A program made the translations under genes and the position numbers. Below, one piece after another: positions 1 through 11,453 of a DNA stretch of 64,000 nt. The stretch spans positions 4,225,501 through 4,289,500 of the forward strand of contig NC_088782.1 in NCBI RefSeq assembly GCF_958450345.1, written 5' to 3'. The notes under the pieces were generated by a model. That model ran no database searches and was not told where the DNA came from. It saw only the letters and a list, made by a program, of their open reading frames with translations. The DNA is from Calliphora vicina. Lineage: Eukaryota; Arthropoda; Insecta; Diptera; Calliphoridae. Within the stretch, counting starts at the first letter, position 1, and each line of letters opens with the position of its first letter.

Positions 1-1247
1 AACCCCACCATCATCCAAATGTTGATTCATACACAGTCATATTCTACACATTCATTCATTCATTCATTAAACCAACATGATTTGAAAATATATGAAAAAA
101 AAACGTCCACAACATTTAGCCAACGCATTCCATGACAATTTAGTCTAAAGTGTAATTGGTTCATTTTTGGCCATAAAATACTACGCGCCAACTTAAAACG
201 CTGATGACTTCACTTCATCTTAGTTGTTTTTTTTTAATGATATTTATGCAGCATGCATACATTGAGCAGCAAAGAAAAAAAAACCTACTCATTTTCTTTT
301 TTTCTTTTTTTTTTTAAATTATTTTTAATCATTTATTTTAAATAATAACGAGGCGCACAAAATCTCCCTATATGGCTGCCTTAAAATATTGCCAAAAAAT
401 CAAATATTTTTGTGTTGTTTTTGGCAACCAACGACCTTGTTCATTTCATAAGAACCTTTTCGTTTTTGTTTTTTTTTTTCTCTCTCAAAAGTCTATTGCT
501 AAAATCACATGTCGCTATTTGTGTAATTTCTTTTTTTAAAATGGACCACAATGAAAGAACTATTTCTTGATTTATTTGTTGTTGTTGTTGTTTTTGCATT
601 GGCATTTCTATTTTATAGATATTTTTTTGTTTTATTGTAATCACACGGCGTTTTGCTATTTATAATTTTGCTAAAAACATTCAATGTACAAAAATATCGC
701 ACGCGATCAACAAATTTTCATATTGGCCCAGAGCCATAATTGTTTTGCTTACCAATTAAAGAGCGATCTTTTGGTTATTTAGCGTGTGCCGCCGACGTCC
801 TCGTTGTATACATACGTTGCCATTAAGCACCCTCATGCGAACCACTCAAGCCAACCGCCCTCCTGACCCCCCCCCCAACCAATAGCTTCCACGCCGCCCC
901 AATTTAGAATTGTTTTAAACAAAAATATAATTTGTAGCATCACCTTTGAGTTATTTTTGTTCGAAACACACACAAAATGTTAGAGTGTGCGAGTATGTGA
1001 GATGCTTAATTTAGCCTTTTTTTAAATATTTTTTTACTTAAAAAAAAACACACACGCATTAATTCTTATTTGATGGCGATGACGCCAAATATTTCGGTGA
1101 TGTGTGCGTCTTACAAAACTTTTGTTTGCCTGGTATGAGGTCAATAGGATTTGGATTCTAAAAATTATTTTTGAAAATATGACTAAATATTTGAATAGTT
1201 TTCACAAAATACTAATTTCTTATTTTTTTCATTCTTTCTTCTTACAG
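1..1247 (+). other. Non-coding DNA upstream of hairy exon 2, probably intron 1
   Basis: No coding exon could be found here. The hairy reading frame enters at 1248 through a splice acceptor (CTTACAG, 1241..1247). In Drosophila the preceding coding exon ends just before SNKPIMEK, and no segment in 1-1240 encodes a matching N-terminus next to a good donor. I infer that this is intron 1 and that the start codon lies upstream of the window. The sequence is AT-rich with many T and A runs. Confidence 0.6.
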
Positions 1248-2255
1248 TCTAACAAACCCATTATGGAAAAAAGACGACGTGCCCGCATTAACAACTGTTT
1301 AAATGAATTGAAAACTTTAATTTTAGATGCCACCAAAAAAGACGTAAGTATTATTGAAAAGAATTCAATTCATGTTAAAGAAATTAAAAAAAATAAAATA
1401 ATTTAAAATAAAAAAACCTTAAAAACCCAGTAACTAATCTTTTATTTCCCTTTTTGCTCTCTCTCTTTTTAGCCTGCTCGTCATTCCAAATTGGAAAAGG
1501 CTGATATCTTAGAAAAGACTGTTAAACATTTACAAGAATTACAACGTCAACAGGCCGCCATGCAACAGGCTTCCGATCCCAAAGTCATTAACAAGTTCAA
1601 AGCTGGTTTTGCCGACTGTGCCAATGAGGTCAGCCGTTTCCCCGGTCTAGAGCCCGCCGTCAAACGTCGTCTCCTGCAACATTTACAAAATTGCATTAAT
1701 GGCGTCAAGACCGAATTGCATCACCATCAACGTCAAGCCAGTGCCGCCTCAGTGGCCGTCCAACAATTGCACGGACAAATCTTGCCCTCACCACCCTCCT
1801 CGCCCGAACAAGATCATCATCATGTGCAGCAACAGCATCAGTACATCATGAGCTCGCAAATACAACAAACACCTCATGGCTATTTCCTGCCCAATGGCTT
1901 GCAAGTGATACCCACCAAATTGCCAAATGGCACAATTGCCCTGGTGTTGCCACAACAACAGCAGCAGCAACCTCAACAGCAAGCTGCTCCCATGTTGGTG
2001 CCCATACCCTCGCGCACAGCCTCCACCGGATCGGCTTCTTCGCACAGCTCCTATGAGCAATCGTATTCCAGCAACTCCGCCATGATGCATTTTGCTCCTC
2101 CCAGTCCAGCCAACTCTCATGAAGCCATGGACTACAAACCCTCTGTTATACATCATGCCCCCGCCCAACAACACTACCACAACAACCAACAGCCCTTGGC
2201 TTTGGTCACCAAAAAACAAATCAAAGAAGAAGAGCAGCCTTGGCGTCCCTGGTGA
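1248..2255 (+). CDS. h: Hairy, bHLH-Orange transcriptional repressor (5'-partial, two exons: 1248..1343 and 1473..2255)
   Basis: This is a nuclear DNA-binding repressor of the Hairy/E(spl) (HES) family. In flies it acts in segmentation and sensory-organ patterning by recruiting Groucho. The 1248..1343 exon encodes the basic region and helix 1 (SNKPIMEKRRRARINNCLNE), with the family's proline in the basic region. A GTAAGT donor (1344) and a TTTTTAG acceptor (ending 1472) bound a 129-bp intron. The next exon starts PARHSKLEKADILEKT (loop and helix 2). It continues through the Orange domain (about 1590..1700, around FADCANEVSRFPG), SPPSSPEQD, a Gln-rich stretch (about 1950..1990), PLALV (2193..2207) and KEEEQPWRPW before TGA at 2253. 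WRPW is the Groucho-binding tetrapeptide. In Drosophila the PLSLV-type motif binds CtBP. 292 residues are visible and about 33 N-terminal residues are missing, giving a total near that of Drosophila Hairy. The WRPW end, PLxLV motif and close match throughout separate it from deadpan and the E(spl) genes. Confidence 0.97.
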
Positions 2256-3040
2256 GAGGTGTGAGGTGATGTTAATGGAAGTTAACGTTTGCTTAGAACC
2301 AAAGTGTTTTTCGAGGACACCAAGACTTCTTCTCAACTCGCTCTCCCACTCGCTGCATTACTGAAAATGACTGGCATGATGGCCGATAAATCATGAATGA
2401 GGGTCGCCACACAACCATGGTCATTTTGGGGCAGTCTAACCAAAAAAGTCATCCGTACGTAAAATGACTGGCGTGCTCAACAACAACAAAAACAACCAAA
2501 AGAATTTTGTAAAGAACTGGAACTAATAGAACACGTCGCTTTTACATTTACACTTACACGCACTCTTAAAACAGGGGCATAATTAAATATAAAAAGCCTA
2601 CAAAACAAATAAAAACTAAGGAAAGTTTTACTCTTCATTCTCTCTCAAAAACACCCACGCACTCATCATCACACGTAAACCCACACTTAAGCATTTTCGC
2701 TAAAACGGAAAATGTCGCAAATCATAAGTTCATTTCAACAACAAGCCAGCAAGTGAGCCAGCATCATGACATCAAAAAGAGTCTCTTTACTATACCCCCT
2801 AAGAGTGTATATTGCTAAAACAGAGATTTCCAAGCTACACTCAGGCACACTCACTGACTCAGTCGTCGCTGTCGTCGTCTCTTCCTTCATACTTCGTCAT
2901 TATCATTAATAAATTTAATGTATTATTCATTAAGTTAATGAAACAACTACCTCATACAACAACAACAAAAACAAAACAAAAATTAGTATTATGCATAAAA
3001 AAACAAAACAAAGTTATTTTATTAACAATAAAATCTACAA

Positions 3041-3047
3041 GTCTTCC
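3041..3047 (+). promoter_or_regulatory. miR-7 seed match (GY-box) in the hairy 3' UTR
   Basis: GTCTTCC is the exact complement of miR-7 nucleotides 2-8. The base after it is T, so this is a 7-mer site. Drosophila hairy is an established miR-7 target through a GY-box in its 3' UTR. The site therefore probably mediates conserved post-transcriptional repression of hairy. Confidence 0.65.
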
Positions 3048-3181
3048 TTGACAATAATTTCTACTAAATTTAAAGAAATACAAAAGAAATTTTATGAAAA
3101 ACTTTATTTTTAGTTTTTAAGTATAACAATTGTTAAAAAATAACAAAACTGATTGTGAACAATACAAAGTGATAAAAAAAG

Positions 3182-3187
3182 AATAAA
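3182..3187 (+). terminator. Probable hairy polyadenylation signal AATAAA
   Basis: Canonical AATAAA about 930 bp after the stop codon and downstream of the miR-7 site. Other AATAAA hexamers occur in this AT-rich stretch, so the assignment is an inference. Confidence 0.4.
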
Positions 3188-3210
3188 TAATTTATATTTA
3201 TTTTAAAAAA

Positions 3211-3850
3211 TAAGGTTTAAAACAACAAAAAAAAGAAACTTTTATTAAAAGTTTTAAAAAAATAAATCAAAAGAAATTTTAATTAAAATTAAATTTTTAC
3301 CAGGGTGTTTTATTTACAATTTTTTACAACAAATGATAATGGGAATATGGGAAAGGATAAACATAAAATCCCGTTTTACGTGGGTTCATGGGCATATATT
3401 TGATATGGGAAAAGAAATGGATTAAAAAGGAAACTTTCATTCACAGAAGGAATTGAGATTAATAGCTATTTCAGGCAATTAAAGATGATATCTGTAATAA
3501 GATTCCAATTCCCTTGGCGTTTTATGTCACGTACGATATACCCTTATTTCCCTCAACATTTTGGACAACAGTATTTCGAAAGAACTTTTTATTATTTTAA
3601 AATAGAGTACCCTCTGAATGGAACATAAAGACCAAATTATTTTTCAGATACTCTTATTTTTTAAAAAAATCTATTCTACTCTATAGGCGTACAAATGTCA
3701 CGTACGATGATATGGAATTACCCATATGGAACCCTATCGGCAATAAGATGTGAAATTTTGTTCCCATGAAATATCCGTTTCCCTCGAAGGGAAAATTGCT
3801 ATTGTGATATTTCCATGAGCTTTTCATTCACAATAGTTGATTTTTGTTCG
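3211..3850. other. AT-rich intergenic DNA, no gene seen
   Basis: No coding signal. A short direct repeat, ATGTCACGTACGAT, occurs near 3525 and 3696. Together with GGGAA-rich segments it hints at an old repeat, but no boundaries are visible. Confidence 0.5.
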
Positions 3851-4031
3851 TTAGGGCACTGCTACACGTTCAATATATATTGACCGCGATCCAGTATCGC
3901 AATATTTATTGAACGTGTAGTATTGATGGATCGCGATCCAAATTGCAGAATAACCTAATTTTGCGTGATCCAATAAAATGGATTGCGATCCAAATATCAC
4001 AATATATATTGAATGTGTAGCAGTACCCTAA
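3851..4031. mobile_element. 181-bp MITE with about 32-bp inverted ends
   Basis: The left end starts TTAGGGCACTGCTACACGTT. The right end, read in reverse, is TTAGGGTACTGCTACACATT. Both continue into CAATATATATTG. The interior contains several copies of the palindromic core ATCGCGATCC or close variants. The length and long imperfect inverted ends fit a non-autonomous DNA transposon. No clear target duplication is seen, so the superfamily is unassigned. Confidence 0.7.
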
Positions 4032-4149
4032 CAGCTGTTTATTGTTTACAAAATTTTATCTAAAAATTTCACAACATGATGAACGAAAAATGAGAAAAGG
4101 GAACACATTTCATGTGAAATATTGATTAGCGATAGGGGTGATGGATTAA

Positions 4150-5123
4150 GAGCCAAAAGAACTTCTCAGGCCAAGAAGGAATCAAGTGTGTAGCATATCC
4201 CATATAGAGCGTTCTGCATAGATCGAAACAAATAGTAGTCGGACGGGGCAAGGTCTGGACTATAAGGCGGGTGAGACAAAACTTCGCAACCACTTCATTC
4301 TAAATACTTTTCAACAGGTATTGTAACATGTGGCTTAGCATTGTCATGATGGAATATTACGGTTTCATGTCTGGTCAATGCTCGCTTTAAAAGAACATGT
4401 TACGTTACTTACCCTCTGATGGTCTGGCCCGATTTCAACAGCTCATAATAGATAGGACACTTTTGCTCCCACCAAATACAGAGGACTACCTTAGAGCCAT
4501 GGATATTTAGCTTTGGTATCGCTTCGGCTGGTTTGTCGGGCTTAACATACAATCTCTTACGCTTCGGGCTGTCGCAATGGATCCATTTGGAAGTTCAAGC
4601 ATCATTTCAGACATAAAAAATCGTCTTTCAAGTTCTCTCAGCTTAAATTCGTATGATACCCAAAATCCTTGCTTTTGGATGAAGCCAGCTGCTTTCAAAC
4701 GTTTTAAAATAGCTGTAGAGTAGTTCTCAATGATTTTGCAAGTTCTTGTTGAGTTTGACAACAATCTTCATGTAGTAATGCCTCCAATTCTTAGTCATCA
4801 AACTTGTTTGACTGGCCTGGGCGATCATTGTCTTCCATTTCAAAATCACCACTTCTGAACCGCACAAATCATTTGTCGCACGTTGAAACCGATGAAACAC
4901 ATTCACCATAAGCTTCTTTGAGCAATCGGTGTGCTTCAGCGGCATTTTTTTCAAAATAAAAAAAATTAAGCGAAACTTCCCGCATATGACGCTTTGTTGG
5001 CACAAAATTCGACATTTTCAAACCAAAAAAACACCACAATGTTCAATAACTAAGTGGGAATAAAACAATTATCGTGTTTAAAAGATACGCCATTTATTGT
5101 AGTTCCCACATCTTTAAATTTCG
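4150..5123 (-). pseudogene. Degenerate mariner transposase (copy 1)
   Basis: The minus strand encodes mariner transposase pieces in shifted frames. An N-terminal block includes HRFQR. A middle block contains GFIQKQGFWVSYEFKLRE and FFMSEM (4507..4764). A C-terminal block around 4260..4380 corresponds to the HDNA..HV and LPHPPYSPD regions of the DD34D catalytic core. Frameshifts and stops make it inactive. The right edge runs into a fragment of another repeat at about 5110. Intact mariners are about 1.3 kb, so this copy is partial. Confidence 0.85.
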
Positions 5124-5238
5124 CCACTCAGAAAGTGATTCTTAGTCGATCAGTATATTACACTAATGTTTTAGGGCATTACAAACATCTGCACAAACGC
5201 ATTATACCCTATGGTGGTGTAGGGTATAATAATCGTGA
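5110..5238 (+). mobile_element. 3' fragment of a mini-me/DINE-like element (GTCGGGC-hairpin family)
   Basis: It matches the 3' part of the element at 16840..17540, sharing CTCAGAAAGTGAT followed by a TATACCC...GGGTATAAT terminal hairpin (ACCCTATGGTGGTGTAGGGT near 5205..5228). The 5' portion is missing. Confidence 0.6.
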
Positions 5239-6986
5239 ATATAATAATGTGAAACCCTAAGGTGTTAAAATGAACTCATAATCTGTCGATTTTCCAACGT
5301 CATTTTCGGTGTAAAAACAATGTTACTGGAATCATTTTAAAAAGAAGTCGTGTCATACTTTTAAAATTATAAACTAAATGTTTAGTTTAAATTATCAAAA
5401 ATAAACAATGTATACATATTTACATAAATGTAAATCGACACCTCGTAACTAAAAATTGTATTCCAAAATTATGCAAATTATGTTGGAGGAAAATAATCTA
5501 GGTTGGATACCCTTATCGCTTGCCTAAAGTTACCCATACAATAGACTTTCAGCTCGACTATCATTATCACTGAAATACTGTTATGATATAGTACAAATTA
5601 ACGTTACCGTTATCTTTTAACGATTTCAAATCGGTAGCCAACCTTGAAAAAAGTTTCTATTTAAGAGGAATCATTATGTGATCATCCATATACTATATAG
5701 TTTTTGGCTACTTTCATAATTATGTTTATTCATCAGACATTCTTTCCTTAACTAAAAATTTCACATAAAATGTTTTCCACCCAAAATAATAATTTGACAA
5801 CATGTTGATTGAATGGAGACGACCAATAATAATAATAATAATACCTTCAATGCTTCACTCAGTTTAAAGTGTCTTCTTTTATTTTGTTTATATTTTAAAA
5901 ATTTGTGTGTGACTTTAAGTATTTTTTTTTAATAAAATTAAAAACACAAAACAACAAATAAATTCAATACAACAAATAAATAAACAATATAACCTTCAAT
6001 ATACGAGTATATTTGCTAAAATAACCAGAACATTGAACTCGCAAATTATTCATTTCGATACAAAAAAAAAATTTGCTCAAAAAATATTCAGTTGGCTTTT
6101 AAAATACAATAAAATTTTAAAAATCTGAAGCTTAAATTTAAGGAATAGATTAAAATGCAATTTAAGACTTTCCTGCATTTCGTAAATAATTACAGAGTCC
6201 AATAAAGATATTTGTTTGATAAATATTTAAAAATTTTCGTTTTATTTCGAAAAAAAAATAATGTACATAAATGACATTATTTACAAAATGATTTATGCGC
6301 ATTCTTTTAAAAAAAAAAACATTCTGACCTTCAATTTAACGAAATTCCTGAAATTGTTCAAAGGTGTTTTAGTAATGCATCATTATATTAAAAGAATTTG
6401 TTTTTTTTATAAACAAATTGTGCTAAAAAATTCCTAACAAAAAAAGTGGTATAGGTATATTTTATTGTGTAATAACAACTGTTTAAATTTAATACTTTTA
6501 AACAATATTCCAAAAAATTTTCTTTTGGCTTTTGTTTGTCTGTAGTTTAACAGGAAATAAATAAATGTGTTCTATTGGTTTAATTTCAAATTCTTAAATA
6601 ATCGATCAAGGTCATCCAAGGCCGTCAGCTAAATTATGACGAAATCAATTCGTCACTAATTTATGTACATACGTGTAGAAAAATAAAAAAAGCAATAAAC
6701 AAAAGTAAATATGTAGTTAAAATTAGCATACCGGCTGAAGATAGAGAAAAATATACATATATATGTATTTTTGGATAAAATTTTCAATACTTAAATGAAC
6801 TTTGAACAAACATTCTGGGACTATCTCCTTTCTTGTCCTAGAGGGAGGCAACTGTTGGAAGCAATATAGTACTTATAAGAGATTAGCTACAATATATTCA
6901 ATCTACTTTTTAACCTACAGATAATACAGATAAGATTCCTAATCTAATTGACTTTGCTATAATGTATTGAATACTTCTCGACCCCA
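5239..6986. other. AT-rich intergenic DNA, no gene seen
   Basis: No open frame with coding character. A patch at about 5550..5640 with GTTACCGTTAT-type words resembles one near 25600..25680, suggesting an old dispersed repeat. A short (AAT)n run lies near 5827. Confidence 0.5.
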
Positions 6987-7477
6987 TACACGCAGAGAAA
7001 AAATATAATTGGGCATGGTTACTGTAACCATTTATATAGTGTTACAAGATTTTTAACAATATTATAGTCACAGTAACCATTTACATGATTGTGGTAACCA
7101 TAATATGGTTAATTTACGATTCACATGATTGTATCAACCATATATATGGTTACAGTAAACAAATATATGTTTGTGACAACCATTTATATGATGAAGGACT
7201 TATCATATTATGGTGCTCTCGGCTTAAGGCTTATCATAATCTGAGAACAACATATTATGATAAAATTATTCATCATAAATATGGTTGCCACAAACATATA
7301 TTTGTTTACTGTAACCATATATATGGTTGATACAATCATGTGAATCGTAAATTAACCATATTATGGTTACCACAATCATGTAAATGGTTACTGTGACTAT
7401 AATATTGTTAAAAATCTTGTAACACTATATAAATGGTTACAGTAACCATGCCCAATTATATTTTTTCTCTGCGTGTA
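6987..7477. mobile_element. Foldback (near-perfect palindromic) element, copy 1
   Basis: Almost the whole 490 bp folds on itself. The ends are TACACGCAGAGAAAAAATAT and its reverse complement, and the arms pair to the centre near 7220..7250. The arms repeat GGTTACNGTAACC-like words. An open frame here (7085..7330) is a by-product of the palindrome. A second copy lies at 45153..45543. Flanking TA dinucleotides may be the target duplication. Superfamily unassigned. Confidence 0.8.
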
Positions 7478-7544
7478 GAAAGTACAAGAAATAGTTTAAT
7501 AATTGAAGTGAAACATTTATTTTAGGAATTTTTGTGAACAACTT

Positions 7545-8415
7545 TTTTGCAGTGAAAATGTTTTTGCTTCGAAAATTTTTAATTTTGTACCAACAAAGCG
7601 GCATATGCGGGAAGTTTTACTTTACTTCTTTAATTTGAAAAAAAGTTCCGCTGAAGCTCACCGGTTATCACCAAAGCTTATGGTAAATGTATTCCATCGG
7701 TTTCAACGTGCGAGATATGAGATGACCCAGGCCAGCCAAAAAGTTTGAAGACCAAGAATTGAAAGCATTACACCATGAAGACTATTGTCAAACTCAACAA
7801 GAGATTGCCAAATCATTGGCAATTTCAAAACGTTTGCTGGCCGCAGGATTCATCCAAAAGCAGGGAAATTGAGTACCATACGAATTGAAGCAGAGAGAAC
7901 TTGAATGACGATTTTGCATGTCCGAAATGCTGCTTGAACGCTATAAAAGAAATTCATTTTTGCACCGAATCATTACTTGCGATAAAAAATGAATTCATTA
8001 CGATAACCCGAAGTGTAAGAGATCGCATGTGAAGCCCGGCAAACCAGCCGAATCGATACCAAAGCCAAATATTCATGACGTAGTTGGTGGTATCAAAAGG
8101 GTCCTATATATTATGAGCTGCGGAAATCTGGCCATACTATCATAGGGTATCTGTACCGAACGAAACTGATTCGTTTGAAGCGAGCATTCGGCGAAAAACG
8201 CCTAGAATATGCGGCCAGACATGAAACCGTAATATTTCATCATGAAAACGCTCTGCCACCTGTTAAAAAGTATTTAGAATAAAATGGTTGGGAAGTTTTG
8301 CCTCACCCGCTTTATAGTCCAGACTGTGCCCCGTCCGACTACTATTTGTTTCGATCTATGCAGAACGCTCTCTCTGGGATACTCTTCACTTTGCCTGAAA
8401 AACGATATTTAGACG
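7545..8415 (+). pseudogene. Degenerate mariner transposase (copy 2)
   Basis: Plus-strand translation in shifting frames gives mariner landmarks in order: AEAHRL-like N-terminus, FQRAR, a DE/GRP linker remnant, IQKQGN..PYELK, FLHRIITCD (first catalytic Asp region), YDNPK, PKPNIH, and a PHPLYSPD-like C-terminal block. Many stops and frameshifts are present. Its left edge lies just beyond foldback copy 1. Confidence 0.85.
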
Positions 8416-9440
8416 AAACTATAATTTCCTGGAAACTATAATTTTAGGTTAAACCATTTTTTCTTGACACCTTTTTATTCAAGCTTGACATACATAATTT
8501 GAATTTAATGAAAATGTGTCAAACCTATATAAATATTATACGAGTATATTTAGGGGGTATGTATGACTGGCAATGAAACGCCTCACAATCTTAATTATAA
8601 ATATTAAAAAAAGCAGGGGAATATTTTCTAAAATAAAGGTCATTAATATTATATTTCTTAATACAAATACAAATTAACAAAAAAAAAAGAAAACACAATA
8701 CCTAATAAACAGCTTATGAGATTAGTGTTGTGTTAAATTTGCACGTACGTTTAGAAAATAATATAAAATTCCAAAGTTCTTGGGCATTGAAAAAAAAAGA
8801 AACAGGAGATTTTGCAGACGTAAACACGACTGCGGCTGGAAATAACATTGTTTGTGTTCTTTTTTCTTTTTTTTTCAAATAAAAAATCACACCCATGAAA
8901 TTCATCACATGAACTTTCTTATCAATAAATGATTCTTAATTTAAATTTTTATAATTAAAAAAAAAAATCAGAACAAGAAGACAGTAGAAACAAAAAGAAG
9001 AAAATACAATCATTAATATGCAATTAAATAACACCGACGACATCACGACACATTGTTTGAAATGTTGTTGTTTTGATTTCGATATTTATTTTTGGAATTG
9101 ATTTTTAAAAACTGATGTCTAGTATTTAGTGTTCGGCGGCTGATAACAAGCTGGGACATAAGCGTGTAAATTTATCGGGTACTCTTTAGAGTTTAAAATT
9201 TTACGCTTTTTTTATAGGAGTTTTTTTTATAATTTGCTGCTAGATGATGTCGTTTGTAATTGTTATTTGCACACTTCCTATTGAATACATATTTTGTTCC
9301 ATTGCCACACTTTTGTGTGGTTTTGTTTAAATGTATCTGGCAGTATTTGATAGAGCTTATGGCCATACTACAGATATGGGGATTTACATAAAACTTAGGT
9401 ATATTTTTTAATTAAATTTTTAAAGTCCAATGGTTATTAC
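8416..9440. other. AT-rich intergenic DNA, no gene seen
   Basis: Poly-A and poly-T rich with no coding signal. The final 20 bases may be the distal edge of mariner copy 3, interrupted by the element that starts at 9441. Confidence 0.5.
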
Positions 9441-10352
9441 CAGGGAAACATGCTATAAACAAAGCGTTTTAAGCGCTTTAAATATGCATTAAAAACTTTA
9501 AAATATGCTCTTAAAATTTAAAAATATGCTCTTAAAAAGACAAACTTTTACATCATTTTTAACCAAAAAAAAATTGACTTAAATTTTCAAATAAAAATCG
9601 TTATCTATTGGATCTGAAAACATTTTTATACATAGAAAATGTTCTTTCGACATAAACTGATTACTGATGTTACAGGAGCAAATTTAAAAGACAATATTGC
9701 TTTAACACTTAGAACGGTTAAGTTTGAATTAGAACTAAAATTTGATATTTAGATGGCGCTATTATTAAAATAGTGCTTATTTTATATTAAAACAAGTATG
9801 AGAGCTATATTCGGCTGTGCCGAATCTTATATACCCTTCACCAAATTAATCTTCAAAATAAAAAATTTAAATATTTTTAGGTGAACAAAATTTTTTTTCC
9901 GTTTTTTCATTTTTTGAAAAAAAAAATTTTCGAATTGTTTTTTTAAATTTTTTTAATTTTTTTTAAACTTAAATTTTTAAATTTTTTTTTTGATTTTTAA
10001 ATTTTCTTTTTTGGTGAAAAGCCATCTATTTTTCAATTTTGAATTTTAAACAAAGGAAGTAAAAATCTGTAACACAACAGCGAAAAATAAGTAAGACAAA
10101 ATTTGTTTTTGATAAAGTCAAAATATGCTATTAAACAGTAAAATATGCTCTAAAAACACAAAAATATGACATAAATATGCTCTTAAAACAAATATGTGCA
10201 AAAATATGAATTTAAGGGTAAAATATGCAAAAATATGCACTAACAAATCGATGCCAAAATTCTTAAATAATTCTGAAACGTGTAAATATCTTATCCATGT
10301 GCTCATTAGACTCACCAGAAAAAACATGCATTTGCATATTTTGGTTTCCCTG
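9441..10352. mobile_element. hAT-like element with ATATGC repeats, interrupted by a mini-me
   Basis: The left end is CAGGGAAACATGC and the right end (reverse) is CAGGGAAACC. Subterminal sequence on both sides is packed with AAAATATGC(TCTTAAAA) repeats (9478..9545 and 10120..10250). CAGGG-type ends fit hAT elements. The 8-bp flanks (GTTATTAC and GTTAAGGT) match at only 4 positions, so the target duplication is unproven. A mini-me 5' portion occupies 9791..10030. Confidence 0.45.
9791..10030 (+). mobile_element. mini-me/DINE-like element, 5' portion (copy A)
   Basis: It begins with AACAAGTA and has the 5' hairpin TTCGGCTGTGCCGAA (near 9813) followed by ATACCCTTCACC and an A/T homopolymer zone. 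It lacks the (GTCT)n tract and the 3' hairpin. Confidence 0.6.
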
Positions 10353-11453
10353 GTTAAGGTCCCTATGACCTTATCCCATATTTCTGGCAACTTATGAATT
10401 CCGAGGAAAAAGAGCTGCTCATCTTTTGAGGCCAGGAACGAATCAAGCCAATATCGGATACTCTGTTCCAAAGTGAAACGTTTCTCAGAGTTTTATGGAC
10501 TATAAAGCGGCCACTTTATTCCAAATACTTTTTAAAAGGTATTGCAACATGCGACCGAGCGTTGTCATTATGGAATATTACGGTTTCATGTCTGGCCGCA
10601 TATTCTGAGCGTCATCCTGTGTTGGTCTAGCAAGCAGCTCATAGTAGAGAGGACCCTTTTGCTTCCACCAGTGATTAAATCTTATAACTAAAATTAAAAC
10701 TAATTGCTCTCTAAAGAGAGCATTGCTTGATGCATGGACCCCATCTTAGCGGAGTGGTAGATCTCCTCTACAAAGCCTTGTCCTGGTTTGGCTCTGTGCG
10801 AGAAGCCGAGCAAGCGGATTTGGGTGGGATTGCAGTTTCAGTATATATTTGTCGCGGGCTTTCTTAAACTCATCCTTCACTAAAGTAATGCATTAATTTT
10901 TCATCGCAAGTAATGATTCGGTGCAGCATGATATTCGTATAAGCGTTCAAGGATCAATTCATATGGTATCCAATTTCCTTGCTTTTAGATGAATCATACT
11001 TTTTGAAATTGCTGCTTCAGTAGCTCCCAATGATTTTACAAGCTCTTGTTGAGTTTTACAATAATCTTCATGGAGTAACGCCTCCAATTCTTGGTATTCG
11101 TACTTTTTTGGCTGGCCGGGGTGATCTTTATCTTCCGTGTCAAAATCACCACTTCTGAACCGCACAAACCATCTCTCGCATCTCGTTGAAACCGATGAAA
11201 CACATTCACCTTAAGCTTTGGTGAGCAATCCGTGTTCTTCAGCTGCAATATTTTTTCAAATTAAAGAAGTAAAGCAAAACTTCCCGTATATGACGCTTCG
11301 ACATTTTTGAAGCAAAACAAAAACATTGTTGTTAACACTATAACTAAGTGAGAATAAATGACGAGATGTACCCTTCAAAATGACATACATATAAGTTATT
11401 AAAAGCAAAAACCGAGTTCAAAAGATACGCTACCATTTTTAAGTCGAACACCC
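10353..11453 (-). pseudogene. Degenerate mariner transposase (copy 3)
   Basis: Minus-strand pieces include SGDFDTEDKDHPGQPKK, ELEALLHEDYCKTQQELVKS and AISK (10959..11165), and a C-terminal block at 10355..10480 (LDSFLASKDEQLFFLGIH). A foreign stretch of about 205 bp (about 10666..10875) replaces the central catalytic part. The 3' edge is interrupted at 10353 by the CAGGG element. Frameshifted and inactive. Confidence 0.85.

Larger units (their letters stand above)
2256..3210 (+). other. hairy 3' untranslated region (end approximate)
   Basis: Non-coding, AT-rich sequence follows the TGA. Candidate poly(A) signals are AATAAA at about 3027 and at 3182..3187. The later one is preferred because the conserved miR-7 seed match lies between them. 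The exact cleavage site cannot be read from sequence. Short frames within it, such as the one at 2812, look spurious. Confidence 0.6.

Noticed and set aside
1..1240. Search for the first coding exon of hairy
   Set aside because: No segment encoding the expected N-terminus followed by a splice donor was found, so it is taken to lie upstream of the window.
1788..2336. 182-codon antisense frame opposite the hairy coding exon
   Set aside because: It mirrors Gln/His-rich codons of hairy on the other strand, with no independent conservation or start signals.
7085..7330. 81-codon frame, and its relative at 45184..45468
   Set aside because: Both lie entirely in foldback palindromes. They translate alike because the two elements are copies of one repeat.
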